Part shown: positions 24,532 to 31,802 of the stretch, one piece after another
How the letters are laid out: each line of letters starts with the position of its first letter
How positions within the stretch are numbered: position 1 is the first letter of the stretch
NCBI GenBank assembly: GCA_023415275.1
Contig: JAEZLJ010000157.1
Coordinates: 1 to 35,264, forward strand
Reading direction: 5' to 3'
Length of the DNA: 35,264 bases
From: Bacteroidota bacterium
GTDB lineage: Bacteria; Bacteroidota; Bacteroidia; Chitinophagales; Chitinophagaceae
Translations under genes and position numbers: made by a program
Notes under the pieces: model-generated
The model's input: the letters and a program-made list of their open reading frames with translations, nothing else
What the model was told of the DNA's origin: nothing
Database searches by the model: none

Positions 24532-25589
24532 GCTACAGATAGTTCTTTAGTTTTCAATAAAGGCAAACGGATAGTTCGATAGGTTGGTGTTTCCAGGATC
24601 TCCACTTCTTTTTGGCAAAGAAGTTTAAATTTATTGGAAATGTTTTCAATGCTTTCGTCAAAACAATCAGTGCAATTAAGCTTCATCTGAACGGTATGCT
24701 TAATTACCAATTCATCCCCACGGCTATTTATTTCAATTAACATCGGGTTAGACTTGCTTACTTCATTGTAAGTCAGGATGTTTTCAAAGATCATCTGCAA
24801 GGTGAGTGGAGGTAAAAAAAATTCCCCATGCGATTTATCCACAGATATAGCCAATTGAAGACCATCACCATACCTTGCCTTCAGTAAAAAATAATAAGAA
24901 CTGATAAAATTAATCTCTATTTGTACAGACACTAATTGTTCTTCATTATTTCGCAGCAAATAACGGTACACCTTACTCATATGATCCAGGAAGTCTTCCG
25001 CTTTCTCTGCATCTTCCTGAATCAGGCTGGATAAAGTATTTAATCCATTAAAAAGAAAGTGAGGGTTCATCTGGCTTTTCAGCCCTAAGAGCTGACTTTG
25101 CATGTATTCTTTCTTAAGCTGCTCTGTCTCAGATAAAGTAGCCCGGTAACTTTCATAACGCGAAACTCCTTCATTCAGAAAGGTCAGAAACACATTCATT
25201 ACTATGAAGGTTAAAAAACATTTGGCGAAGTTCCCTTCATCGTAAGAATAGCCCATGAAATGGAAAAGGTCATAGGCCCTGCACATAATAGAAAGATAAA
25301 CCCCTGTAAGTAATACAAATATGGTTATGGTCAAAAACAATCGCCTGTATACTTCATGTTCATGAGGAAAACGGTATCGCAGAGAGACAGCAATTTGTCC
25401 ATAAATAAAAAAAGCAAAACACAACACAATGGATGTTACAAGCGTGGCCCAGATGAAAACTGGCCATTCACTGAAATAACTAAACCCATACAAGAAATAG
25501 TTCATCAAAATGGCCATGGGTATCATGGTGAACACCATAATAGAAGCTTCCTTACTATTATATTTTTCAAATTTTAAATAGCCTGCCAT
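24528..25589 (-). CDS. LytS/YehU-type sensor kinase paralogue with degenerate ATP site
   Basis: A 353-aa paralogue of the next kinase, with the same plan of four TM segments and a His_kinase domain with QMNPHFLFN (His177). The N-box has changed from ENAVKHN to ENILTYN (269-275), the Asn-Thr of the G1 strand to His-Thr, and the lid from GLENI to SIENI (313-317). A CTDC sequence (306-309) sits where the glycine-rich lid would be. ATP binding is probably weak or lost, so it may act as a regulatory partner of its intact sister. It is first in the operon, overlaps the next gene by 4 bp, and has a 7-of-8 match to the -7 box (TAACTTTA) 5 nt before the ATG. Confidence 0.9.
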   Translation of the reverse strand: MAGYLKFEKYNSKEASIMVFTMIPMAILMNYFLYGFSYFSEWPVFIWATLVTSIVLCFAFFIYGQIAVSLRYRFPHEHEVYRRLFLTITIFVLLTGVYLSIMCRAYDLFHFMGYSYDEGNFAKCFLTFIVMNVFLTFLNEGVSRYESYRATLSETEQLKKEYMQSQLLGLKSQMNPHFLFNGLNTLSSLIQEDAEKAEDFLDHMSKVYRYLLRNNEEQLVSVQIEINFISSYYFLLKARYGDGLQLAISVDKSHGEFFLPPLTLQMIFENILTYNEVSKSNPMLIEINSRGDELVIKHTVQMKLNCTDCFDESIENISNKFKLLCQKEVEILETPTYRTIRLPLLKTKELSVA

Positions 25590-25654
25590 TATTTTAAAGT
25601 TAACATCTTTAATTGCTCAGTTCCTTAAGGGGGAAGTTATTTGAAAATTAGCAG

Positions 25655-25685
25655 GTATGAATTGAGCAAATCCGTGTATGAATTG
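25655..25685 (+). promoter_or_regulatory. Putative LytTR operator upstream of the kinase/LytTR operon
   Basis: GTATGAATTG at 25655-25664 and again at 25676-25685 are perfect 10-bp direct repeats with a 21-bp period. They lie 66 bp upstream of the kinase operon (inverted relative to it) and 258 bp upstream of the S1/P1 nuclease gene. They fit autoregulation by the LytTR protein. Confidence 0.6.
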
Positions 25686-25706
25686 CATGACTAATTAATT
25701 TAATAA

Positions 25707-25725
25707 TTGCCCTTTTATGGGGCAA
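25707..25725. repeat. Short hairpin in the kinase/nuclease intergenic region
   Basis: TTGCCC (25707-25712) pairs with GGGCAA (25720-25725) around a 7-nt loop. No T-run follows on either strand, so it is not a terminator. Its role is unknown. Confidence 0.35.
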
Positions 25726-25817
25726 ATCAGACTAATGTCCCGGAAGTGGAAGAGTACCAAACTATAAGTTGCACATTTATAAGTACCAGCATAAAAGGCT
25801 TCCAGGGGTGATATAAA

Positions 25818-25841
25818 TAATAAGTTAGGTAATAAGTTAGG
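25818..25841 (+). repeat. Perfect tandem 12-bp repeat
   Basis: TAATAAGTTAGG occurs twice head to tail with no spacer, about 75 bp upstream of the nuclease -7 box. It may be a recent duplication or a site bound twice by a regulator. Confidence 0.6.
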
Positions 25842-25915
25842 CCTTTGGTGCTGTTCATAAATACCAATATTTAATTAATATTTTATGAGACTTAGGGAAG
25901 CATACTCTAAACTTT

Positions 25916-25923
25916 TACTTTTG
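25916..25923 (+). promoter_or_regulatory. -7 box of the S1/P1 nuclease gene
   Basis: TACTTTTG matches TAnnTTTG and is 19 nt before the ATG at 25943. No TTG at the right distance upstream is clear, which would suit an activator-dependent promoter. Confidence 0.55.
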
Positions 25924-25942
25924 CAGCACTATAAACCTACCT

Positions 25943-26743
25943 ATGCGTAAAAAGTTTTTACCCGTACTATTTTTAATTGTTTTTGCCTGTTACCTACCAA
26001 TACAATCCATGGCATGGGGAATGCTTGGGCACCGTATTGTCGGTGGTGTTGCTGAACATTATATATCTGCTAAAACAAGAATGGAGATCAGGAAGATCCT
26101 GGGAAATGAATCTATTGCTATGGCCAGCAACTGGGCTGATTTTATTAAATCTGATACCAGTTATCGATACATCAGTCCCTGGCATTATGTAAATTTTGAA
26201 AAAGATCTCAGCTTTGCGCAAATGCAGGAGTTTTTAAAAAAGGATACAGCTGTAGATGCGTATACTAAACTGAATTTCCTGGTGAAGGAGTTGAAAAAAA
26301 AGCGCCTTTCCAAACAGCAAAAAACCATGTATTTGAAACTACTTATTCATATTGCAGAAGACCTGAGTCAACCCTTGCATGTCAGTCCGGTGGGTACTAC
26401 AGGCGGAAATGATATCAAGTTGAACTGGTTCAATACCCCGTCTAATCTTCACCGCGTATGGGATGAGCACCTTATTGAATACCAGCAACTAAGTTATACA
26501 GAATATATCCAGGCCATTAACTTTCCAACAAGCTATCAATTAAGGACCTGGAAAAAAGAGCCTGTTGCGCAATGGCTTTACGATTCTTATACCCAGGCTC
26601 AAAAGTTACAATCAGAAATAACTGGCACCAATCCTAAATTATCTTATGAGTACAATTACAAGCACGTGCAACAGCTAAATGAACAATTGTTGAAAGGTGG
26701 CATCCGGCTGGCTGGCTTGCTCAATAGCATATTCGATAAGTAA
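25943..26743 (+). CDS. S1/P1-type zinc nuclease, secreted
   Basis: A 266-aa exported nuclease that degrades single-stranded DNA/RNA with three zinc ions. After a signal peptide cleaved at SMA|W, the mature protein would start with Trp25, the family's Trp1 whose amino group binds zinc, and His30 (WGMLGHR) is the next ligand. Further ligands lie in ASNWADFI, SPWHYVNF, LIHIAEDLSQPLHV and NLHRVWDEHL. All expected metal ligands seem present. The substrate may be environmental nucleic acid, feeding phosphate or nucleoside uptake. The ASCH gene follows after 10 bp. The LytTR-like repeats and a tandem repeat lie upstream. Confidence 0.93.
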   Translation: MRKKFLPVLFLIVFACYLPIQSMAWGMLGHRIVGGVAEHYISAKTRMEIRKILGNESIAMASNWADFIKSDTSYRYISPWHYVNFEKDLSFAQMQEFLKKDTAVDAYTKLNFLVKELKKKRLSKQQKTMYLKLLIHIAEDLSQPLHVSPVGTTGGNDIKLNWFNTPSNLHRVWDEHLIEYQQLSYTEYIQAINFPTSYQLRTWKKEPVAQWLYDSYTQAQKLQSEITGTNPKLSYEYNYKHVQQLNEQLLKGGIRLAGLLNSIFDK

Positions 26744-26753
26744 AATTGGATAA

Positions 26754-27167
26754 ATGAAAGTGTTGAGTTTTCTGCAGCCCTGGGCCAGTTTAACTGTAAT
26801 GGGTTTTAAAAAACTGGAAACACGATCCTGGTCTACCAGCCACAGGGGAGATTTATTGATTCATGCCAGCTTGGGGAAGTCTGGCGCTCTATTGGCGAAA
26901 GAACCACCTTTTATTAAACACATCACAGATTTTTCGAAGCTTCCTTTTGGAGCTATAATTGGTAAGGCAGTGCTTACTGATATTATAAAAGTAGAATCAC
27001 TTCATTTATCAACAGAAGCCATTAACCGCCTTAGTATGGAAGAAAGGGCATTTGGTGATTATAGTAACGGAAGATTTGTATGGGTATTGGAAGAACCCGA
27101 GGTATTCAGCCAACCCATTCCTGTTAAAGGTACATTGGGCCTATGGAGCTTTGAAGTAGAAAAATAA
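26754..27167 (+). CDS. ASCH-domain protein
   Basis: A 137-aa cytosolic protein that is almost entirely an ASCH domain: LSFLQPWASLTVMGFKKLET, RSWSTSHRGDLLIHAS, FGAIIGKAVLTDII, then GRFVWVLEEPEVFSQPIPVKG and GLWSFE. ASCH domains have a PUA-like fold and are thought to bind RNA or modified nucleotides; some relatives hydrolyse N4-acetylcytidine. The exact activity here is unknown. It starts 10 bp after the S1/P1 nuclease and is likely co-transcribed, giving a nucleic-acid themed pair. Confidence 0.85.
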   Translation: MKVLSFLQPWASLTVMGFKKLETRSWSTSHRGDLLIHASLGKSGALLAKEPPFIKHITDFSKLPFGAIIGKAVLTDIIKVESLHLSTEAINRLSMEERAFGDYSNGRFVWVLEEPEVFSQPIPVKGTLGLWSFEVEK

Positions 27168-27228
27168 TAGGCACATCACTGAGTTTCAATGGTATTATAA
27201 TTGCTTAACACAAATAGAACCTGATATT

Positions 27229-27792
27229 ATGATCAAAACTTTTTTATTATTATTCGCCAGTTTATTCACTACAGCAATTATGGCCCAACGCGGCAATGTT
27301 GAGTTAGGTATCAAGGGAGGTGTAAACCTGGCAGACTTCAATGGAAATGCGAACAGCAACAGTTCAAGAACAGGGTTTCATATTGGAGCTCTTGTGCATA
27401 TACATACTTTAAATCCCAAATTGGCCATTCAACCAGAGATAATGTTTTCAACCCAGGGAGCCAGCTTTGCAGACGGAACTGATAAGATAGATTATATCAA
27501 TATACCCTTCCTGCTACAATACCTTGGCAGAGGTGGGCTAAGACTGGAAACCGGACCACAGGTAGGTGCATTGGTTTCAGCAAAATTTGAAGATAATAAT
27601 GGAGTGGAATATGATATTAAAAACCAGATCAAACAAAGCGACCTGAGTTGGGCCTTTGGAATCGGCTTTTTATCTCATACCGGCCTTGGAATTGATGCCA
27701 GGTATAACCTGGGATTAAGCGACATTACCAAGGGTAGGGGAGATGTGAAAAATCATGTCTGGCAGTTTGGTTTATTTTATCAATTCAGATAA
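27229..27792 (+). CDS. Outer-membrane beta-barrel protein (porin/PorT-like)
   Basis: A 187-aa exported protein with signal peptide (ends IMAQ) and a small eight-strand barrel pattern: NVELGIKGGVNLADFNG, GFHIGALVHIHT, LAIQPEIMFSTQGA, YINIPFLLQYL, LRLETGPQVGALVSA, LSWAFGIGFLS, ending with VWQFGLFYQFR, where the last aromatic/Arg is a typical C-terminal strand. Homologues are annotated only as porin-family or PorT-like; transport is not established. Possible partner unknown. Confidence 0.85.
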   Translation: MIKTFLLLFASLFTTAIMAQRGNVELGIKGGVNLADFNGNANSNSSRTGFHIGALVHIHTLNPKLAIQPEIMFSTQGASFADGTDKIDYINIPFLLQYLGRGGLRLETGPQVGALVSAKFEDNNGVEYDIKNQIKQSDLSWAFGIGFLSHTGLGIDARYNLGLSDITKGRGDVKNHVWQFGLFYQFR

Positions 27793-27811
27793 TACTAATT
27801 ATAATACTTTT

Positions 27812-27997
27812 ATGAAACAGGATCAGATAAAAACTAATGAGGGATCCAGGTCTACAGGCAGAACGGAAACTGCTCACCATAATAAAATAAATCCTTTTAA
27901 AGAAACTGGAGAGACCGAGGATAAACGTGAGGACCCAAAACAGGATGATGCAATAGCAGAACAACAACGTAAGGAAGCATTAACAGAAAGGGATTGA
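27812..27997 (+). CDS. Small highly charged protein (61 aa)
   Basis: No family recognised. From the ATG at 27812 the product is extremely rich in Lys, Glu, Asp, Arg, Gln and Thr (e.g. FKETGETEDKREDPKQDDAI) with no hydrophobic core, so it is likely disordered. The open frame runs up to 27755, but the upstream start would overlap the barrel gene in another frame. It is 19 bp after that gene and may share its transcript. Small hydrophilic proteins of this kind are common in Bacteroidota and often stress related, but that is only a guess here. Confidence 0.5.
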   Translation: MKQDQIKTNEGSRSTGRTETAHHNKINPFKETGETEDKREDPKQDDAIAEQQRKEALTERD

Positions 27998-28011
27998 TTT
28001 CCTGAGGATAA

Positions 28012-28218
28012 TTATAATCCCTGGTAGCCCCCGCCATTATCATCAAAAGAAAATCTTCTGCCTACACTTTGGCTGAGTTCGTTACTCTTTAAGGCAATAT
28101 ATTCCATAACATTAAACTGCCCGGAGTTGTTTTCAGTACCAGCACGCCTGTCCTGAAGGAATTGAGATATGGATAATACAGGTAATACTGGATTTTGATG
28201 GGTGTTTGTATTTTTCAT
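28012..28218 (-). CDS. Hypothetical small protein (68 aa)
   Basis: No family recognised. The likely start is the second ATG (28218), since the five residues before it add nothing. The product has a polar N-terminus (MKNTNTHQNPVLPVLSISQF), a helical middle (VMEYIALKSNELSQ) and a Gly-rich C-terminal end (SFDDNGGGYQGL). The leader-plus-glycine tail layout resembles peptide precursors, but no modifying enzyme or transporter is nearby. A near-match -7 sequence TACTTTCG is upstream on the minus strand. It converges with the charged 61-aa gene. Confidence 0.45.
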   Translation of the reverse strand: MKNTNTHQNPVLPVLSISQFLQDRRAGTENNSGQFNVMEYIALKSNELSQSVGRRFSFDDNGGGYQGL

Positions 28219-28524
28219 AATTGTTGTATTCAAGTTGTTGAAGAATAAGTTCGAACCATTGCAGCAAATTCTGCTTATTGCTCTGATTTATTCTGTAGCG
28301 AAAGTAATAAAGACTTAAAGGTCTTTTATATCAGAATTATACTCTCATTACAATACCGAAACTTCAATGAACGTCATGAAATGCTTGCCCAGCAAGGATT
28401 TAGATATATTTTAGTACGATGCCCAATTAGTAATTGCTCTTGTATTATAGTAAGTGTTTTAACATAATTTAAAAATGCAGGCATGTGAAAAGGTAAGGTT
28501 CCTTACAAAGAAATATGGGTGAAT
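28219..28524. other. Gene-free stretch
   Basis: No credible ORF. It contains the upstream region of the 68-aa ORF, a palindromic AAAGAC..GTCTTT near 28309-28326, a GTAAGG-tt-CCTTAC inverted repeat near 28497, and TACGATGCCCAA (28415-28426), which recurs at 28757-28768. Confidence 0.5.
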
Positions 28525-28552
28525 AAAAAAAACCCACTGTAGAAACAGCGGG
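28525..28552 (-). terminator. Orphan intrinsic terminator (minus strand)
   Basis: On the minus strand CCCGCTGT-TTCT-ACAGTGGG forms an 8-bp stem with one mismatch, followed by eight T (plus-strand A at 28525-28532). No minus-strand gene lies between it and 31214, so the transcript it would end is unknown. Confidence 0.6.
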
Positions 28553-28572
28553 CGCTAACGATTGCTTGCTAT

Positions 28573-28785
28573 ATGAATAGAGAAACTTTAAATTTTTTTT
28601 GTTCGTTAATAAAAAAACTATTAACTACTTACTACGATGTAAAATTAGTTGTAGACTTTCTCTGGCATTGGTCAAATTATGGAAGAAAATACAATGTTGA
28701 AGTAACAGGAAAGCCATTACATCCTTTACCAGTACTGCATTTCATTGAAAATGACCTACGATGCCCAACCTTATATTTATTATAA
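28573..28785 (+). CDS. Doubtful 70-aa ORF
   Basis: The ORF from the ATG at 28573 gives a 70-aa product with no recognised family; it is Phe/Tyr/Leu rich (FLWHWSNYGRKYNVEV). Codons are more AT-rich than in flanking genes. It could be a remnant of an acquired gene or chance in an AT-rich stretch. No -7 box precedes it, and its last codons contain the 12-bp repeat TACGATGCCCAA shared with 28415. Confidence 0.2.
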   Translation: MNRETLNFFCSLIKKLLTTYYDVKLVVDFLWHWSNYGRKYNVEVTGKPLHPLPVLHFIENDLRCPTLYLL

Positions 28786-28875
28786 TAAATCAAGAACTCA
28801 ATTACGGATCTGTTAGTTTCCAGGATCTTTGATACAAATACCGCAGCAATATCAATAACTCTTAAACTATAGCCA

Positions 28876-29919
28876 ATGAATAAGATCAGAACAGCTTTAT
28901 TATCTTATGGAATGAGCGGTAAGCTCTTCCATGCACCCTTTATTCATATACACCCAGGATTTGAATTATATGGCGTATGGGAAAGGACAAAAAATATTGC
29001 CAGGGAGAGATATAACGATATTACAACCTTTCGCAGCCTGGAATCTTTGCTTTCTGACAATTCTGTAGAGCTGGTAGTTGTCAACACGCCCAATGTGACC
29101 CATTTTGATTATGCCAGGCAGGCATTATTAGCTAATAAACATGTAATAGTAGAAAAGCCTTTTACGGTAACCTCAACGGAAGCCGAACAGTTGATCAAGC
29201 TGGCCAGGGAACAAAAAAAGCTACTTTCAGTTTATCACAATCGCCGGTATGATAGTGACTTCAAAACCATCAAAAAGGTGCTTAATGATGGATTGCTGGG
29301 AAAAATACATGAAGCGGAATTTCATTTTGACAGGTTCAGGAATGAATTAAGTCCCAAACAACATAAGGAAGTAGCTATGAAAGGCACTGGATCATTATAT
29401 GATTTAGGCTCCCATCTTATTGACCAGGCTTTGCAGCTATTTGGATTTCCCCAGGCAGTTTTTGCCGATATCAGAAATATAAGAACAGGTTCGCAGGTTG
29501 ATGACTATTTTGAATTGTTGCTTTATTATAATGATAAAAGAGTACGACTAAAAACTAATTATCTTGTCAGGGAGCCCTTGTCGGGTTATATTATTCATGG
29601 TTCCATAGGAAGCTTTATCAAACAAAGAACAGATGTGCAGGAGCAGGCACTTCAAAAAGAAATATGGCCCGGAAGCCCGGGGTGGGGCATTGAGCCTGAA
29701 AATGAAATGGGCTTATTGCATACGGAGATCAATGGCAAGGTGACCCGGGAACAGTTTCCCTCACTGCCAGGAAATTATATGGAATATTATGATGCCATCT
29801 ATAAATCTTTAAGAAATCACAATGAAGCCCCAGTTATACCAGAAGAAGGTTTGAATGTAGTCAGGATCATTGAGGCAGCTTTTACAAGTAATGCCAATAA
29901 GAAGGTTATTTCTTTGTGA
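28876..29919 (+). CDS. Gfo/Idh/MocA-family NAD(P)-dependent oxidoreductase
   Basis: A 347-aa cytosolic enzyme with an N-terminal Rossmann fold (IRTALLSYGMSGKLFHAPFI), the VNTPNVTHFDYARQAL loop, and the family's catalytic EKPFT at 93-97. The C-terminal beta-sheet domain follows (GTGSLYDLGSHLIDQALQLF, with an Asp/His pair). The glycine pattern YGMSGKLFHAPF is typical of the YhhX/YdgJ-like branch. Substrates of the family are sugars, inositols or related polyols; the specific one cannot be told. It is 86 bp upstream of an MFS transporter that has its own promoter, so a functional link is possible but not proven. Confidence 0.9.
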   Translation: MNKIRTALLSYGMSGKLFHAPFIHIHPGFELYGVWERTKNIARERYNDITTFRSLESLLSDNSVELVVVNTPNVTHFDYARQALLANKHVIVEKPFTVTSTEAEQLIKLAREQKKLLSVYHNRRYDSDFKTIKKVLNDGLLGKIHEAEFHFDRFRNELSPKQHKEVAMKGTGSLYDLGSHLIDQALQLFGFPQAVFADIRNIRTGSQVDDYFELLLYYNDKRVRLKTNYLVREPLSGYIIHGSIGSFIKQRTDVQEQALQKEIWPGSPGWGIEPENEMGLLHTEINGKVTREQFPSLPGNYMEYYDAIYKSLRNHNEAPVIPEEGLNVVRIIEAAFTSNANKKVISL

Positions 29920-29987
29920 TAGATTACTACAATTGTCTTCAACAGGCTATTTTAATACTTGGCTATGAGTAAGCCTTTCACAGACCT

Positions 29988-29995
29988 TACATTTG
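29988..29995 (+). promoter_or_regulatory. -7 box of the MFS transporter gene
   Basis: TACATTTG matches TAnnTTTG and ends 10 nt before the ATG at 30006, giving a very short leader. A TTG at 29959-29961 is 26 nt upstream, slightly beyond the usual range. Confidence 0.5.
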
Positions 29996-30005
29996 CAAGC
30001 TTATT

Positions 30006-31190
30006 ATGAGAACAGATACGCTGAGACAATGGCAGGTATTATTCATGGCATTATGCACTGGTTTGATAGTGGCTAATATTTACTATTGCCAGCCACTGGT
30101 CGTATTGATTTCCAAAGAGTTTAAAGTGGCTGAGAGTACGGCAGGGACCATTACTTTCTTTACCCAAATCGGGTATGCACTTGGCTTGTTATTATTTGTT
30201 CCTCTAGGTGACATGATTGAAAAGAAAAGGCAGATCATCTTTACCACTTGCCTGGCTGTGTCAGCACTGATAACAGCTGCGCTTTCCTCTTCCTTATTAA
30301 TGCTGAATATTTCAGCGGTACTTATTGGTAGCACTTCCATAGTACCTCAGCTGATCCTTCCTTTGGCCGCCCATCTCTCACCGGTACAAAAAAGAGGAAA
30401 GGTTATTGGTACAGTGATGAGTGGATTACTGATAGGGATTCTGCTATCCCGGTCATTTAGTGGGTTTATTGGTGCCTGGCTAGGTTGGAGAGCTATGTTC
30501 TGGATAGCTGCAGGCATCACTTCTTTATTGCTTATTGAAATGAGCCAGGTATTTCCCAAAGCAGAACCACATTTTACCGGTTCATATGGTTCGTTGATGA
30601 GGTCGTTGATTACATTAATAAAAAATGAACCAGTACTACGTGAGGCTTCGCTTATTAATGCTCTTACTTTTTCTTCCTTTGGTTTGTTCTGGACCACCAT
30701 GGTACTATATCTTTCCAATGCACCTTTTTATTTTCACTCTGATCGTATTGGCTTATTTGGCCTTGCCGCAGTGGCAGGGGCAATGATTGCGCCTTTGATT
30801 GGAGGTACTGCTGATAAAGGAAATCCCAGGGTAACCATAGGTTATGGTCTTATGATTGTGGCAAGCGCCTTTATTTGTTATTATTTTTTCGGCAGTACAG
30901 TAGCAGGCATGGTGGTTGGCATCATCTTATTGGACCTGGGGCAGCAATCTGTTCATGTATCCAACCAGGCCAGGGTTTATGCATTGCAAGCTACTGCCCG
31001 AAATCGATTGAACACCGTATTTATGACAGTTAGCTTTATTGGAACATCGTTGGGTTCAGCTATTGGATTGTGGGCCTGGGAAAAAGCCAAGTGGAATGGT
31101 GTATGCATGGCCGGAGCTATTTCAGTTGGCCTTGCTCTGACTATTTATGCAATTACTTATAAGGGCAAAAACGGAGTCATATCCTTATAG
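30006..31190 (+). CDS. MFS transporter (DHA1/YnfM-like)
   Basis: A 394-aa inner-membrane transporter with about 12 hydrophobic segments. The N-terminus LIVANIYYCQPLVVLISKEF matches the subgroup of MFS drug/sugar antiporters with YYxQPLL at the end of TM1. FVPLGDMIEKKRQI is the loop 2-3 motif A (GxxxDRxGRR-like). The central cytosolic loop falls near residues 185-205. The substrate is unknown. It follows a Gfo/Idh/MocA oxidoreductase and precedes a convergent rhodanese gene (23-bp gap). Confidence 0.9.
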   Translation: MRTDTLRQWQVLFMALCTGLIVANIYYCQPLVVLISKEFKVAESTAGTITFFTQIGYALGLLLFVPLGDMIEKKRQIIFTTCLAVSALITAALSSSLLMLNISAVLIGSTSIVPQLILPLAAHLSPVQKRGKVIGTVMSGLLIGILLSRSFSGFIGAWLGWRAMFWIAAGITSLLLIEMSQVFPKAEPHFTGSYGSLMRSLITLIKNEPVLREASLINALTFSSFGLFWTTMVLYLSNAPFYFHSDRIGLFGLAAVAGAMIAPLIGGTADKGNPRVTIGYGLMIVASAFICYYFFGSTVAGMVVGIILLDLGQQSVHVSNQARVYALQATARNRLNTVFMTVSFIGTSLGSAIGLWAWEKAKWNGVCMAGAISVGLALTIYAITYKGKNGVISL

Positions 31191-31213
31191 TTAAATAAAA
31201 TTTATAAAAATGG

Positions 31214-31576
31214 TTATTGTTCCACAGGTGCCCCTGCATCCTTCCATGATCGCCAACCGCCTGCCATAGAATACACCTTTGTATATCCCATTTTCTGGAG
31301 ATTATATGCAGATAGGATACTTCGAAACCCGCCGCCGCAATAAAGGATAAGTTCTGTATTCTTATCAGGTATCTTTTCTATAATATCCCTTTCAATTATA
31401 CCCCTGCCCAAATGGATGGCATTTGTAGCATGTCCCGCTTCCCATTCGTTATCTTCACGCACATCGATAAGTAACGCACCATGGTGCTGTTGTTGTTGTG
31501 CCTCTTCCACAGATACTTCATTTACGCTATCTTTTACTTCATTCACCAAATGCAGGAATTCCGGCGAGTGTTTCAT
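31214..31576 (-). CDS. Rhodanese-like domain protein
   Basis: A 120-aa single-domain sulfurtransferase. The rhodanese signs are LLIDVREDNEWEAGHATNAI (35-54), the active-site loop YCGGGFRS with catalytic Cys80, and MAGGWRSWKDAGAPV at the C-terminus. The protein could move sulfane sulfur or relay redox signals; no partner is encoded next to it. It is cytosolic, with no signal peptide. Its promoter lies 44 nt upstream. Confidence 0.92.
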   Translation of the reverse strand: MKHSPEFLHLVNEVKDSVNEVSVEEAQQQQHHGALLIDVREDNEWEAGHATNAIHLGRGIIERDIIEKIPDKNTELILYCGGGFRSILSAYNLQKMGYTKVYSMAGGWRSWKDAGAPVEQ

Positions 31577-31619
31577 TTTTAAATTGTTTATTAATAATTG
31601 ATTCTTGGCATATGCTTTT

Positions 31620-31627
31620 CAAAGGTA
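31620..31627 (-). promoter_or_regulatory. Candidate -7 box of the rhodanese gene
   Basis: The minus strand reads TACCTTTG, an exact TAnnTTTG match, 43 nt before the start codon. No TTG is seen at the -33 position. Confidence 0.45.
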
Positions 31628-31802
31628 GTTAATGACTTCAGTATCTTATATGCTGAGTATTGCGCTTATCCTTAACAGGTAAAGGTGTTCAAACAGAATG
31701 AAGCCTTTCATCCATCTTAGATAAGTACCGTATAAAAAATGAATTAACTTAATGTAAGGCCACAACTTAATTTCCCGAGGAAATTATTAAAATCTCCTGC
31801 TA

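Noticed and set aside
28573..28785. 70-aa ORF as a confident gene
   Set aside because: No promoter, no recognisable domain and AT-rich codons; kept only as a low-confidence entry.
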